Notes: a model not told the origin generated them from the letters alone. A stretch of DNA of 64,000 nucleotides from Meghimatium bilineatum (GCA_034231615.1 CM067298.1:33796127-33860126); one strand, 5' to 3'. Shown: positions 35,730 to 47,890, counted from the first letter of the stretch. Program-made: numbers and translations.

Positions 35730-37265
35730 TTTCAGTACAAAGCCTTACAAAGGACAAGGATAGTAGAAATGAAAGAGACATACAGTACAACAACGAACAC
35801 CCTGAAATATTACCTGCAGAGGTGGAAGAAGCTATGCAACACTTGAAATACAAAAAATCTCCTGGACCAGATAATATTACAAAGGAATAATTGGAAGTCT
35901 GGGGGAGTATGACAAAGAAACAAAATCACCAACATGCTAAAAAGCATCTATAACAGCGGCGATATCCCATCTGATTGATTGCAATCAATATTCATAGCCT
36001 TGCTAAAAAAATCTGGTGTAGTAGAATGTGAAGACCATCAAATAATCAGCATTATGAGCTAGATGACCAAGATCTTACGTCATATAATCATACACCGAAT
36101 AAGAGACAAATTAAAACCACAAATTTCAGAAGATCAATGTGAATTTATGCAGGGAAAAGAGCACACTACATTATGTATATATAATATGAACATTGATGGA
36201 GAGAGCAATAGAAGTACATAATGATGTGTACTTGTGCTTCCTAGATTATAGTAAAGCATTTTACAAGGTGAAACACTCAGGAATGATAAACATGTTAGAG
36301 AAACTCAAGTGTGAAAGATCTAATGATAGTAAGAAATAAATATTGGAAAGAAACAGCTGCAATGATGACATCAATGTAAAATTCCAACAGATATAGATGA
36401 TCGTCAAACAAGGATGTGAAGTGTCACCAGATCTTGTTTCCCTGTATACAAAGGTAATTATGCGAAACATAGAAAGCATGCTAAAAATAGCATTTGGAGG
36501 TTACAATCTGATTAATCTAAGATATGCTGTCATAGTTCTGATTGCGTGGAGCGAACAAGAACTTGAAGCCCTGTTAGACATGGTAGTGTAAGAAAGTGAA
36601 AACAAAGAATGTAGTCTAAACAAGAAGAGAACAGAAGTAATGGCTGTTTCAAAGATTTACACTCGCCAAAATGCAGTATATCAATGATGCAAAATTAAAT
36701 CAAGCGGATAAAATAAGTATTTTAGCACTATTTTAACATCAAATGGCAGGTGCTCTAATGAGATCAAGAACAGGATAGCACAGGGCAGATAAACAATTGA
36801 ATAAATGAGAAATATTCTATGGAATGGAGTAATATCAATGCATACACGAGTTCCAGTGCTACGATGTTATATTTAGCCACTCCATCTTTATGGTAGCCAA
36901 GCATGGATAGTAAACAAAAGTGTTAAAGGTAAACTGGAGGCAACTAAAATGTAGTTTTTAAGAAGAATAATGACAATTCCATGGACATCCAATAAAACTA
37001 ATGTAGAAGTTTTCGGAGATGATGGGCTAAAACGACAAATTATAGTAACAATTGGAAACAGACAAACAATATTTTTAGTGCAGGTGATGCGATAAGTCAA
37101 ACTTGAACATATAGTAACCACTGGAAAGATCAAAGGGAGAAGATCAAAGGTCACTGTGGCACAAAAAAGAAATTATTAACAACACAAGAGACAACGAGTT
37201 ATGAAGAAGCATGATCGCCTGCGGAACTCGTGATGATACTTGATTGATTTAAGTATTGATTTAAA
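35730..37265 (+). pseudogene. RTE-like reverse transcriptase, near-complete but decayed
   Basis: Blocks in RT order on the plus strand, in changing frames: EVEEAMQHLKYKKSPGPDNI (35,820), ITNMLKSIYNSGDIP, SIFIALLKKSGVVECEDHQI, MTKILRHIIIHRIRDKLKP, ISEDQCEFMQGKEHTT, LDYSKAFYKVKHSGMINML (36,245), IVKQGCEVSPDLVSLYTKVI, NLRYAVIVLIAWSEQELEAL (36,515; the catalytic YADD is changed to YAV.), CSLNKKRTEVMAVSK and a degraded thumb to about 37,200. It ends with a TTGATTGATTT-like tail. Upstream endonuclease not seen. Confidence 0.85.
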
Positions 37266-38100
37266 AAGCAAAATTTCAAAGAACCTTATATGATGTCAGG
37301 TTTCAGGAAGTGTAATCAATTTCACCAGAATTGAATCACTTGTCTTATGATCTATTTTACATAACATGCACCCAGTGGCCTCATGTATAGTTACTATTTA
37401 AATGTTTCAGTGTTCTCCAAAAGTGTATCGCCCCCTTTGAACCTACATCGTTCATCTGACCATACATCGTCCCTCTGACCCTACATCGTCCCAAAACCAC
37501 GCCCTTGATTATGCATGGTTTCCTGAAGTCTTTCAACACCTCCATGGGAATGTTCGCTCACTTTGAGAATCCCTGCTCCAATAAATGAATATAACACAAT
37601 AATGCTTCTTGACACGCACAAATGAGGTAACGCATCATGCAACATAAGATGATTGAGAGTAGGTGATAACGCAACTAGAATAGCATCTGTAATTAAAATA
37701 AATTGTGAAAAAGGTAATGAATTACAATGTTTTGGAACAATTAGCAGTCGTGCTGAGGCCACCTTAGTTATCAGAACAGCATCGACAGTAGTCAACATGG
37801 ATCACATAGAAAGATATTTATTATGTCAGAAATAATTAAATTATTCTAAAATAAAAAATTGAAACAAGTATATCGTTCCTTGCGCAGAAAGCTAAGAAAA
37901 TAATTCACCATATAGCATTGTGCAAAGACTTTAAGAACAGTAATTCTCGCCCATATTTGAATCGTTTCACCTTTTGGACACACTTTTATTACCCTGAATT
38001 TGCATGTTACTAAATATATAAAACAAAGTTGATGTTATTTCTTCATAGTTCAGAGTTTTAAATCTTGTATTAATACAACCTAATTTTGTTTATTGTTCAG
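37266..38100. other. Unassigned sequence with a small tandem motif
   Basis: At 37,445-37,490 CTACATCGT or ATACATCGT occurs three times about 20-22 bp apart. Nothing else was recognised. Confidence 0.4.
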
Positions 38101-38535
38101 TTAGTTATCTTCTTGTATCCCTCCCCCTCCTGGATGGTCTGTGCCACGGTTGGTTGGTAGGTTGCTGATCCAGCGGTCCGTGGGCTCATGCCATGTGACC
38201 CAATGCCATTAAAATAACATTATAATGCTCGGAAGTATGTGGATTTTTGGTCCACCCCGGGCCAGAGCCAAAGAATAACTATTACACCACCAGGAAGGCA
38301 ACCTATGCACTGCAGTCAAGATAGGGTATACTGTGCCCATTCCTAGTCACCAATTGACTACTGGTTCTACCGAACTTCTCTATAGCTCCAGGCATGCAGC
38401 CAAATGTTCAAGTCAAAAGGATAGTCACATCCTGAGTCACTGGGCCTCTATGATGTGCCTCAGCCATAGGAAAAACAGTGCTGTCAGTTTCCTCCTTCCA
38501 AATACTGTGCAAAACATCCCTGGCCCTCTCCCAAC
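38100..38535. repeat. GC-richer unassigned block, probably an inserted element
   Basis: Base composition changes sharply between about 38,115 and 38,530 (for example GGTCCACCCCGGGCCAGAGC, GCCACGGTTGGTTGGTAGG), compared with AT-rich surroundings. Open frames are short and show no known motif. It has no similar copy in this window. Possibly a transposable element fragment from another family. Confidence 0.35.
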
Positions 38536-39557
38536 CACCTTTCACCCATCAGCGGGAGTATACATATATAAAAATAACAGAGAATAAAACACATTGCAAC
38601 ACCAAAATAAAAACATGAAAAACATAATTGTGTAGATGACGTGCCATGAAGTTTCTACAACAAAATAACCTCAATATAACGGCATTTTTTATGTTGCATA
38701 GGTTGTTTGTCTAGTGGGCCATTGGTGAGACCCACAGACGCAACCGCATGCGTGTCTGTGTGTCATGAATTTCAAATATTTCTTCCGTGTCCCCTACACT
38801 TCTCCACCGTCCAAGATGGGTAATAAGACTCACTTTGAGAAACACTGCTTTAGACAGAGTTAGATACTGCCGTTGGAAGACGGTTATGTACCAAGGTTAT
38901 AAACAATAAAATTTTCAAAATAAATTATGTATTATTTTAAACAACGTTTTTTTCCTTTAGATTTATTTGTTGATACAAGATCTTTTTGTGTATGTAAACA
39001 ATGTTTACAGCATTTCGTACCTCAATTTCTAAGTATTTCTAAGACGTCTATCTAATAACGACATCTGAACGCATGCAAACTTTATTGAACACAGCTATAC
39101 TGACTATCATTATATCTCAATAGAATACGCTTCAGTGTAAACAGAAGTTATGATTTATGAGTTGCTTTTGTGATGAGTAGGATGTTATAAGGGGAACGAC
39201 GACTTCATTATCACGGAAGTTCGAGTTCAAATCACTATAAATGCATAAATCATCTCGTTCATGGATATAATTAAACATTCAACCCGTACACGTCTCAGGA
39301 CGACTGTTGAGGTAAAAAGAGCTAGTAGAACGACTTATTCAACTTAGATATGTGATCAACCAGGGACATCTAGATATAGACATGGGTATGGTAAGACATC
39401 ACAAAAGCAATCGGTTGTCAGCAAGAGTATTTTAAATTTCCTTCCATAAACTATGTTTTACTAATTCGAGCCCAATGACGGTTAGATATATTATCAGTAA
39501 GCATCGTATATAGTCATTCATTCTCCAGAATGATCGTGCATGTTGATCCACCGCCAT
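38536..39557. other. Unassigned, with a possible hAT-type terminus
   Basis: At about 38,830 the sequence ACTTTGAGAAACACTGCTT resembles the inverted end of hAT elements (AGCAGTGTTTCTCAAAGT on the minus strand). A matching opposite end was not found, so it is not called as an element. Confidence 0.35.
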
Positions 39558-39673
<116 letters not shown>

Positions 39674-39699
39674 ATGCTAATGTCATGAAAAAGATTCGG

Positions 39700-39750
39700 T
39701 TCTCAAGAAGCGTTGCTAGGATGTTTCGACCATTGTTTAATATTGTAAAG
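39700..39750 (-). repeat. Weak hammerhead-like family H copy between two TA tracts
   Basis: On the minus strand it reads AAACAATGGTCGAAACATCC, which has the GGTCGAAAC half of the motif. The CTTGATAAAG half is not clear. The 140-bp segment containing it is bounded by (TA)n on both sides. Confidence 0.3.
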
Positions 39751-39805
39751 TAGATTGTGGCTATTTGTGATAGCAACCAATTCTTTTTGTGACGCTGTAG
39801 CTCGA

Positions 39806-39807
<2 letters not shown>

Positions 39808-39852
<45 letters not shown>
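39808..39852. repeat. (TA)n microsatellite
   Basis: Uninterrupted TA run of about 45 bp. Confidence 0.97.
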
Positions 39853-39853
<1 letters not shown>

Positions 39854-39954
39854 TGATGAGCATAGGTGATCTTATCCTGCTGTTACCTATTGTGGTTTCT
39901 TCATCTTTGCCTATAAAATTAAAATAAAGCTAACCCATTGCAGTTAACTACCAT

Positions 39955-40085
39955 AGGAGTGTGAGATGTTATCGATCTTACATTTCAGTAGCTCTGTTAT
40001 ATGAGGATGGTAGTCATCATCTCCTCTCCCTCCCAGTCTTTATTTCTCGGACTGATCCGGTACCCATTTAAGGTTGGGTCAATCC
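39955..40085 (-). mobile_element. tRNA-derived SINE family, copy 2 (body only)
   Basis: The plus strand (CTCTGTTATATGA, CCCAGTCTTTATTTCTCGGA, TGATCCGGTACCCATTTAAG) is the inverse complement of the body of the 8.75-kb SINE, with about one difference in five. The tRNA-like head is not recognisable here. Confidence 0.55.
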
Positions 40086-40179
40086 GGGAGTCATTGGGAT
40101 CTGGAAAACATATCTGCCTCAACACTGTGTCTATGACTATGAGACAATGGGTGACGACATACACAATAAGCTATGCGAT

Positions 40180-41315
40180 CAAACGGTCACATTAGTCTAA
40201 ATGAGTGAAGCCTGCACCGGAGAATTATTATAAAAATGGACTTTGTATTTAATGAATGTAGACTAGCAGCAACGTGTGTGGACATCCTACTGGCTATGTG
40301 ACAAAAAGTAGCATCTCCTTTTGTATCTAGGTGCCTGTTGTTGAGACTCATAGTCATACCTTCTAAGATAGTTGTTCTGAGAAGACTCTCCCTTAGTTTT
40401 CCTGTTTCTTTTGTCATCTGGTACCCGTTTTAAGTCATCATCACGTGCTATTTTTTTTCGAGTACGTTATCTTTACAATTGATGTCCTGAACCCGACTCT
40501 ATCGTTTGCCTATATCCCTACCTCCTCCAGTCATATATTTATACCGTCTTTGAAGGCATCTGTGCATCTCCATTTCCTTCTATGTCTAACTCTTCTACTT
40601 CCCAGTATTCTGCACTCTAATATGCGTTTTTCCATGCCACTGTCTCTTTTTTCATGTCGGAAATATTTCAATTTTCTAATGTACAATTGTATTCACCAAT
40701 CGTATTTTAGTATAAATTAAGCATATTCAAAACCTCACTGTTCCTTATTTTTTCTGCTAATATTGTCCTATAACAATTCAGTTTGAATGCTGATATTTTT
40801 TTTACCGTTGTTCTATTTATTGTCCACTTCTGACAGCTGTATGTTGCAACTGGAAAAATGTATGATCTAAGTATGAAGTGTAACTTTTGACTCTTTAGTA
40901 CGTTTCAAGTTAATGTCCGATATATGTCCAGCGTTTTATTTTTTTGTGTGTAGAAAATAGTGGTCTATGTTATTTTCAAATGGATTTAAGTTCATCTTTA
41001 TTGCTTGTGTTAGTTTCCAACGTTTGAAACCATATGTTCATGCGTATATTACATGGGAGTTGAACTGTCATAGATTGATATATTTGTTTATTTCTTTTAA
41101 TTTCCATATGTTTGGTGGTTCGTTTGCACGTGATTCAAACGCAATTTTGTTAGAAATCTCTTGTTGTATCTCGTGTCATTTTGCTGCCCAAATAGGAAAT
41201 ATTTTAACTGTTTGAAGTGTTTCTCCATTGAGGGTGATTTTAAAATTACAATTAGCAAAATTCGTGATATTAGTCTTGGAAGTGTTGATTCGTATGGGTG
41301 CATTACAAAAAGAAA
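40180..41315 (-). pseudogene. RTE-like RT C-terminal half, decayed
   Basis: Minus-strand blocks from high to low coordinates: NFKITLNGETLQTVKIF (41,240; the ITLNGxxLExVxxFxYLG block), HEIQQEI, LRSYIFPVATYSCQKWTINR (about 40,850; the PVxTYGCExWTL block), KLNCYRTILAEKIRNSEVL, then SLLRTTILEGMTMSLNNRHL (40,340; compare LRRTINREGMSMNLNN at 59.87 kb). Frameshifts are numerous. Confidence 0.75.
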
Positions 41316-41479
41316 CAATATTATATTACTCTATTTATTTTTAACACACTACGGCTGATTTTCCAACACTTGAAAAACATAAAGAAAACGAGTATGCGTC
41401 AATATAAATTATAATATAGGTATGTCAGAGATTGTGTTCAATCTGCTCAAGTTACACGTAGGAGCGTTAGTTTATAAAG

Positions 41480-41978
41480 TGAATATATGTCCTGTATGAG
41501 CATATGTAGCTTTGAATCATATATTGGAATCGATATGGCAAAAACGGCATTTCAGAAATGGATGCATATCTTATACGATAAGCTATTATCAGATAAGATA
41601 CGAAATCTGGCTTACATATATAAAGAGAATACTGACATTTAGAGATAAGTGCATTTTTAGCAAACTGCAGAAGAATTCTCAAATATTCATAGACAAATAA
41701 AAGACATATGTAATAAGAGGCAAGCGAAAGTTCAATCAATTAGAAAAACGAATAACACAATCATTTGGTTTGAGCATGTAATCCGAAAACTGCAGTTGGG
41801 CGTAATACAACACCAGCAAAAATATTGCAATACTACGTCAGACAGTTTAATAACCTTGAACAAACATGTGCTCAGCGTAACCAATCGAGGCTCTCGCCCC
41901 TACGCTTAACGGAAGTGTGGAAAAAATAACCCATCATCCACCTGGGGAAATACAATAGACAATTATTCACTACTTGTC
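41480..41978 (+). pseudogene. RTE-like LINE 3' end
   Basis: NNTIIWFEHVIRKLQLG (about 41,750-41,805) corresponds to the QIKWFGHVMRM block. About 150 bp later the strand ends CCACCTGGGGAAATACAATA plus GACAATT, the terminus shared with the minus-strand copies at 32.17 and 34.34 kb. Coding content upstream is unclear. Confidence 0.6.
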
Positions 41979-42004
41979 TCACTTCCATTTTGAAATATGT
42001 GTGT

Positions 42005-42290
42005 GCTAGTATAAATTAGTAAGCAACACGGAAGAAACAAATACAGATATTAAAGTTAGAATGACCAAAGTCAGAATATCATTTGCTCACTTTAATAATA
42101 TTTGCATATCAAGACCATACACATACAATTCAAGATCTGTAATACAACATAGGAAAGCAGTACTGTTGTATGTCTCAGAAATATGAAACATGTAAAGACA
42201 CTACAGAGAAACAATTTAGACATATGTGAATAATTTAGCGAAAATAATACTAAATATTAGGTGGCTAGACAAGGTACGACATTTTTCTTC
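42005..42290 (+). pseudogene. RT thumb fragment
   Basis: The plus strand reads NTEETNTDIKVRMTKVRISF, AHFNNICISRPYTYNSRSVI and VLLYVSEI. This matches a LINE thumb of the type DxRxRxxKARxAFxxLxxIWxSxxxSxxTKxxxYxxxVLxxLLYGxExW. Stops follow. It runs into an inverted R1 copy at 42,295. Confidence 0.65.
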
Positions 42291-42294
42291 CTTT

Positions 42295-42475
42295 ATCTAC
42301 GTTCGTCATCAAACTCCTGCAGATAAGCAGGATGTAGTCTACAGAATTAAATATGTTGTGTCGTGGTTTACACTTTAGCTGCAATATTTACACCTTTCGG
42401 TCTGCCATATCCAATTTCGTCATTGCTTCTGGGCCATTTTGACCCTAACTAAGATGGGGCGTCAAACTCCATCAT
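42295..42475 (-). repeat. Interspersed family R1, copy 2
   Basis: The plus strand (AACTCCTGCAGATAAGCAGG, ATGTAGTC, GTGTCGTGGTTTACAC, TTTCGGTCTGCCATATCC) is the inverse complement of the downstream half of R1 as seen at 57.8 and 60.9 kb. Confidence 0.6.
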
Positions 42476-43004
42476 AAAAACTTAATATCTGGCTCTCATG
42501 ACATGCTCGGCAGGTAAAATTCGTGTTAATCTTTCAGGTCTCCTCATAACACGGGCAAAAGTAAGAAATTACGAGATATTTGTGGATATCATTGCAAGAT
42601 CTGGTGGATGCCCAGGTTACGTTCAGAAATTGAAGTTGAAGTGGGCAGACATTTAGGTAATCATTAATATAGATATGACATTAATGGCATGGGGACTGCA
42701 AAAAAAGGGGAAATATAAATCACACATGGCGTATATAGACTATGAAGAATTTGACAAAGATAAGGATCATATGTAGTGAGGCTAAGAACATATCCATAGA
42801 TAAAGACAAATATAATATACTATCCCGTGGCATATGCACCCTAGGATGTATAAGCACATTGGAGGGCATATATATTGGTTGATAAATGGTTTGGTAGTAT
42901 ATTATTGTCCTGAAGCGTGTTTCATCTTATTTTTCATGGCTTTTAAAAAAATAAATATTCACAAATACATTTATGAGCATGGTTCTTCTGCAATAGTATC
43001 ACTT
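42476..43004. other. Possible RT scrap, otherwise unassigned
   Basis: At about 42,710-42,775 the plus strand reads KGKYKSHMAYIDYEEFDKDK, weakly like the RT block FIDYEKAFDxVKH. This is suggestive only. Confidence 0.35.
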
Positions 43005-43895
43005 CTATATCTGTAATTCTGTCTTCTTAATAATACTCACTGTCTTTTGTAGTTCATACAGTGTCCCATAGAGTTTTGATTCCATTGTTGTTTCCTCTGG
43101 CCAATATGTCTGCCTCAGCGTTTCATGCTCAGAACACTCTTGAAGTATATGTTTGGCACTGTGTGCTGCCTGTCCACATGTACACATGGACGTGTTACCA
43201 ATCTTGAACTTTGTATACATGTGACTGCGGAGTCGGTTGTGTCATGTTCTGAGGCGTAGAATTATAACTTGTTCTGATCTGTTCATAATATGATAGTCAT
43301 CTTGTGTTGGTGTTTGTGGCTTTCTTATTGACTTGATCATCTGTTTTTTCTGATGGTAGGTGATTGGTATATCTGGTTGGTCTTCGGCAGCACCTTCCTT
43401 AGCCAGTTGGTCTGCTTTTTCATTTCCTGGTATTCCACAGTGAGAGGGTATCCACTGCATGGTTACCCTATACTGGTAAGACAATTCGCTAAGTAGTTTT
43501 TTCAAGTCTGTTATTTTCCAGACTGGAGAGCTTGAAGCACTGACCTTGCATTTGTCAGGAATACCACAGGCTGTAGGTCAGAGTTGGAGTTCAGCAGTTT
43601 ATTAGCTGCCACACTAATTGCCTGGATTTCTGCATCATAATTATTGCAGAATTTTCCTGTCGGTATTCTGATTGTATCTCTATGCTTGTGTGGATATTCT
43701 ATATATACACCTGCACCTACATTCCTCACGGCATTCTGTGCTGACCCATCTGTGTATACTCTGACCCACATATCTTGTGGATATTCCTCATCCAGGAAAC
43801 TGAGGGTGACTGTCCTTCGCTGCACACTGTTCTGTTCGTCCTCGCTTAGTATTCCTTTCACATGGGTCAATAGTATCACAAAGAAGGAACACTTT
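43005..43895 (-). pseudogene. Second LINE lineage: RNase H and Cys/His tail
   Basis: Minus-strand frames carry VRVYTDGSAQNAVRNVGAGV (first catalytic Asp), GKFCNNYDAEIQAISVAANK (catalytic Glu), VVFLTNARSVLQALQSGK, MQWIPSHCGIPGNEKADQLA (His and last Asp), then LRSHMYTKFKIG, MCTCGQAAHSAKHILQECSE (Cys/His tail). This order is usual for CR1/Jockey-like RNase H elements. The third catalytic residue is Asn (LTNARS where LTDARS is usual), and one frameshift separates the QSGK and LKKLLSEL segments at about 43,510. Inactive. Confidence 0.88.
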
Positions 43896-43899
43896 AACC

Positions 43900-43932
43900 T
43901 GCCATGTATGTTGTAAGAGGCGAAAACCATGA
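43900..43932 (+). repeat. Interspersed family R1, copy 3, left piece
   Basis: CTGCCATGTATGTTGTAAGA followed by GGCGA is the R1 start seen at 60,935 and 57,835. R1 resumes at about 44,165 after snapback element S. Confidence 0.6.
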
Positions 43933-43934
43933 TC

Positions 43935-44165
43935 GTTCCGTTTAAAGACCTTTCCACTGAATTAATTAAGACTTCATACGTTTCGTTTTTTTATCATTGT
44001 TGGGTTTCGGTTAGTCACTATTTACATACTTGGAATTGTATTCCAGAAATAGCCAAGGCTACATCAAGTATATAAATAGTAGCCAACCGAAAGACCAACA
44101 AGGCGCCCCTCTCGTGTCCGGTTACGTGACAATTTAGATGTCATGCCTTACTGAAGAAGGCCGTG
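43935..44165 (+). mobile_element. Snapback family S, copy 3, with clear hairpin
   Basis: The arm TTGTTGGGTTTCGGTTAGTC, ACTATTTACATACTTGG (44,000-44,036) is inverse-complementary to CAAGTATATAAATAGTAGCC, AACCGAAAGACCAACAA (44,067-44,103), giving about 36 paired bases with few mismatches around a loop of about 30 bp. Outer parts match the 12.46-kb copy. It lies inside an R1 copy. Confidence 0.75.
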
Positions 44166-44345
44166 TTAAATCGCAGAACAAGCTGGTTTGAGGGTAAAGT
44201 TGTCTGTCCCATACAATAATTTAAAGTGAGTAAAAACCATACTGAAGTTGGATGTGTCAGTCCGAAAGTCTTAGATAGCGGAGGTGAGATATAAACCATG
44301 ACACATCACATTCCATTATCATGACTACATTCTACTAACTAGGAG
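44165..44345 (+). repeat. Interspersed family R1, copy 3, right piece
   Basis: ACTGAAGTTGGATGTGTCAG, then AAACCATGACACATCACATT and GACTACATTCTACTAACT are the central and end blocks of R1. Confidence 0.65.
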
Positions 44346-44389
44346 GGGTTGTTCTCGTTCCAGTCTAAGAAATTGCACAGACCGAATAC

Positions 44390-44715
44390 GTAATAGCAAT
44401 ATTTAGTCTTACTTCCATATAATAGCACTCAATATTCAATCTTACTTCCATATAATAGTACTCAATATGTAATTTTACTTCCATATAATAGCACTCAGTA
44501 CTTATTCTTACTTTCATGTAATAGAATTCAATATTCAATCTTACTTCCATATAATAGTACTCAATATGTAATATTACTTCCATATAATAGCACTCAATAC
44601 TTAGTTTCACATTCATGTAATAGCACTCAATACTTAGTCTTACATCCATGTAATAGCACTTAATACTTAGTCTTACATCCATGTAATAGCACTCAGTAGT
44701 TAGCCTTATATCAAA
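44390..44715. repeat. 33-bp minisatellite, left half, about 10 units
   Basis: Units CATATAATAGCACTCAATAC followed by TTAGTCTTACTTC. The minus strand is open across the array because the period is a multiple of three (ECYYMEVRLSI repeats). The array resumes at 45,115. Confidence 0.95.
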
Positions 44716-44721
44716 CGACAT

Positions 44722-45115
44722 ATTCTTTCTATAACGTTTTCTTCATCATGGATACTCTGAACGCCTCTCTGTTTCGGGCTAGCAGGCTTTCATTGGCCAA
44801 AGACATGTTCATACATTCTTCGATTTCGATTGTCCATCGTCTTCCTCTTCTTCCCCTACCTGGCACTCTGCCATCTAGAATCAGGTTTTCGATACCATGA
44901 TGTCGCGTTAAGTGTACAAATACTGTTGCTTCCTTCTTATGATGGTATTTAGAGGCCACCATTCATTTTAGTTTCAATATCTTGAAAATTCAATGTTCAT
45001 ATTTTTCTCTGTCCATGTTATCCGTAGGATCGTTTTGTAGCACTGCATTTAAATTAATTTATTCTTTTGAATATTGTCTTGTTAAAGTACAAGTCTCGCA
45101 TCCATATGTTGCCAC
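44722..45115 (-). pseudogene. 5'-truncated RTE-like C-terminus inside a minisatellite
   Basis: The minus strand reads ATYGCETCTLTRQYSKE (start, 45,110; the TYGCETWTL block), LRITWTEKNMNIEF, TVFVHLTRHHGIENLILDGR, VPGRGRRGRRWTIEIEECMN and MSLANESLLARNREAFRVSM (to 44,735). The last block is the usual C-terminal LxxAxRLAxDRxxFRxLV pattern of RTE-like ORFs. Frameshifts are present. The 33-bp array lies on both sides. Confidence 0.85.
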
Positions 45116-45235
45116 TTAGTTTTACTTTCATATAAAAGCACTCAATACGTAGTCTTACTTTCATATAATAGCACTCAATACGTAGTCTTACTTTCATATA
45201 ATAGCACTCAATACTTAGTCTTACTTTCATGGTCC
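45115..45235. repeat. 33-bp minisatellite, right half, about 3.5 units
   Basis: CATATAATAGCACTCAATAC followed by GTAGTCTTACTTT, the same monomer as at 44,390-44,715. Confidence 0.95.
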
Positions 45236-46424
45236 ACACCCTCAAAAGGTAAAGAAGGTTGACTTTAATGTACTCAGGTTTGGCATTTAAATTCCGTGTA
45301 CCTTAAAACCAAACCGTACGACACCTGCCGAGAGTACAACTCATAGCAGGTAACTCCGTAGCTTCAACTGACAATCCCCAAGGATCCCTGAATAAATTCA
45401 CTTTATAAACAAGACTTCGCTTGCGGGATGGTTATTCCATGATACACATTCATTCACAATTCACATATTTTGAAAGAAATTTATTTTAATGTCTTCTATT
45501 TTTGATATTACTTGTCCTCGACATAACATGACATTGGATCCTTAACTCTTGTGCGGTAAATGGGAAATTGGAAAACAGAAGCTGCATAACATAACATTGG
45601 TTCCTTAAATCTTGTGTGGAAAATGGGAAATTGGAAAACAGAAGATGCATAACATTGGTTCCTGAACTCTTGTGCGGTAAATGGGAAATTGAAAAAAACA
45701 AAAACTTTTCATTATCAACAAATAACGGATGGGAGCGAGACCTAGATAGTGGCATTTGTTGACAAGATGGATAAAGTGAGGGGTTTACAAAAGATGACTT
45801 CAACAAACCTGTTTTATGCGCGAATACATTGTTTGAATTTGACAAATAAGTTTATGAAAATCTGATAAAAGTATGAATTTGTTTTCGCACTGTTTTTTCT
45901 GGAAATATTAATTTATATGTATTAAACATTGTTGATATACTTGAGCTGGAGATGATTCCTGAATTCATGTCACGTTGTGAACAAGGAGGTTTGAGTAGTC
46001 AAAACATTGCAATGAATTATTGATGCTATTTATGGACAGCCACAAAGAGATGATGAAAAAGTAACTTTTACGAAACAAAAAAATATACATCATTGTTTCC
46101 ACTATAACCACAAACATAGATCAGGAAAGAGAATATAATGAAATTGCATATGTATATATGGAGAATTTTGACATCTATGTTTTTATAAAGAGAATTAGAC
46201 TCAGAGCAACTGATCACATCATAAATATCCTGCTTTAATGTTAGGATAAATTAGTATAAACGGTACATTATATTTTGTAAAAAAAAATCAGCTTTCACAG
46301 ACAGGCATTTTAGCCAACATTTATTATAGTGTTCTTATAATGAATCTTTGCAAATATAGCGAAATATAATACATACGCATTCACCTTCACATAAACAAAA
46401 ATATTAAATGTGACACCTATAATG
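45236..46424. other. Unassigned sequence with one small tandem repeat
   Basis: At 45,523-45,705 three units of about 60-66 bp are found (AACATTGGTTCCTTAAATCT, TGTGCGGTAAATGGGAAATT, GGAAAACAGAAGATGCAT). The remainder shows no gene. Confidence 0.6.
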
Positions 46425-46590
46425 CGTGAATATACAGCCGAAGACTGATGTGTCGTGGCATTGATGCAAATAGATCGGCGAAGCAACACATTTCCGTTCT
46501 CTGGACTAATTCCTGCTGGAAATCGACTAGGACCATTAACCTTCTATAAGAGAAATCTAGAGAGAGTTTGAATATGAAAGCACAAAACAA
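46425..46590 (+). repeat. Interspersed family R2, copy 2
   Basis: It reads GATGTGTCGTGGCATTGATG, CAACACATTTCCGTTCTCTG, CTGCTGGAAATCGACTAGGA and CTATAAGAGAAATCTAGAGA. This matches the 9.1-kb (minus) and 59.0-kb (plus) copies. Confidence 0.7.
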
Positions 46591-47434
<844 letters not shown>

Positions 47435-47485
47435 CAGGTGTTTCCAACAAATGCGTTTCCCGTAGCGTCGTCAACTGAAACAGTA
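47435..47485 (-). repeat. Possible hammerhead-like family H relative beside (TA)n
   Basis: On the minus strand it reads GTTTCAGTTGACGACGCTAC, GGGAAACGCATTTGTTGGAA. TTGACGA, then a small stem, then GAAACG have the order and spacing of the family motif. The match is weak. Confidence 0.3.
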
Positions 47486-47589
47486 GACTATATAATACTA
47501 TAGATTTTGAACGAATATTCATTTTTAATCTGGTCTTATAGGTTTAATAATACATAATATTTAAATATGGAATTTATACCAAGTGTTCG

Positions 47590-47690
47590 TATTCTCTCCA
47601 GAGCGATGTCTTCCCCGTGAGTGCTCTAAACAACCTCTCCGTCTCGGGAAAGCAGGTTGAGACATGTTCATACATTTTTCAATGCTGGCT
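47590..47690 (-). pseudogene. Scrap of RTE-like C-terminus
   Basis: The minus strand reads SIEKCMNMSQ and RRRGCLEHS. The plus strand (GTGCTCTAAACAACCTCTCC, GTCTCGGGAAAGCAGG, ACATGTTCATACATTTTTC) aligns with 44,745-44,825, the end of another LINE copy. Confidence 0.6.
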
Positions 47691-47734
47691 GGTACAACGC
47701 CTTTTTTGTGGTTAGCTGTTGGTATATTATCCTC

Positions 47735-47890
47735 TTAACCAGTTGACACGTACTTGTTTAATTTTCTTGTTTTCCATAGTGAGATGGCATTTCTTACTTG
47801 GCTACCTTATGCTCGTTACACAGTTCACTCAGTAACTAGTACAAGATTGGAGCTCTTGGAGTACTCACCTTACATTTGTAAGAAATACTA
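47735..47890 (-). pseudogene. Scrap of the second-lineage RNase H
   Basis: The plus strand (CCAGTTGACACGTACTTGTT, CATAGTGAGATGGCATTTC, CTTACATTTGTAAGAAATAC) aligns with 43,400-43,565. The minus strand reads LLSELCNEHKVA and EMPSHYGKQEN, a decayed SYQYRVTMQWIPSHCGIPGNE. Confidence 0.65.

Noticed and set aside
38800..38860. hAT element with TTTGAGAAACACTGC end
   Set aside because: Only one terminus was found. No inverted partner or target duplication could be identified.
44365..44721. 118-codon minus-strand frame as a repeat protein (ECYYMEV repeats)
   Set aside because: It is a 33-bp minisatellite with period divisible by three.
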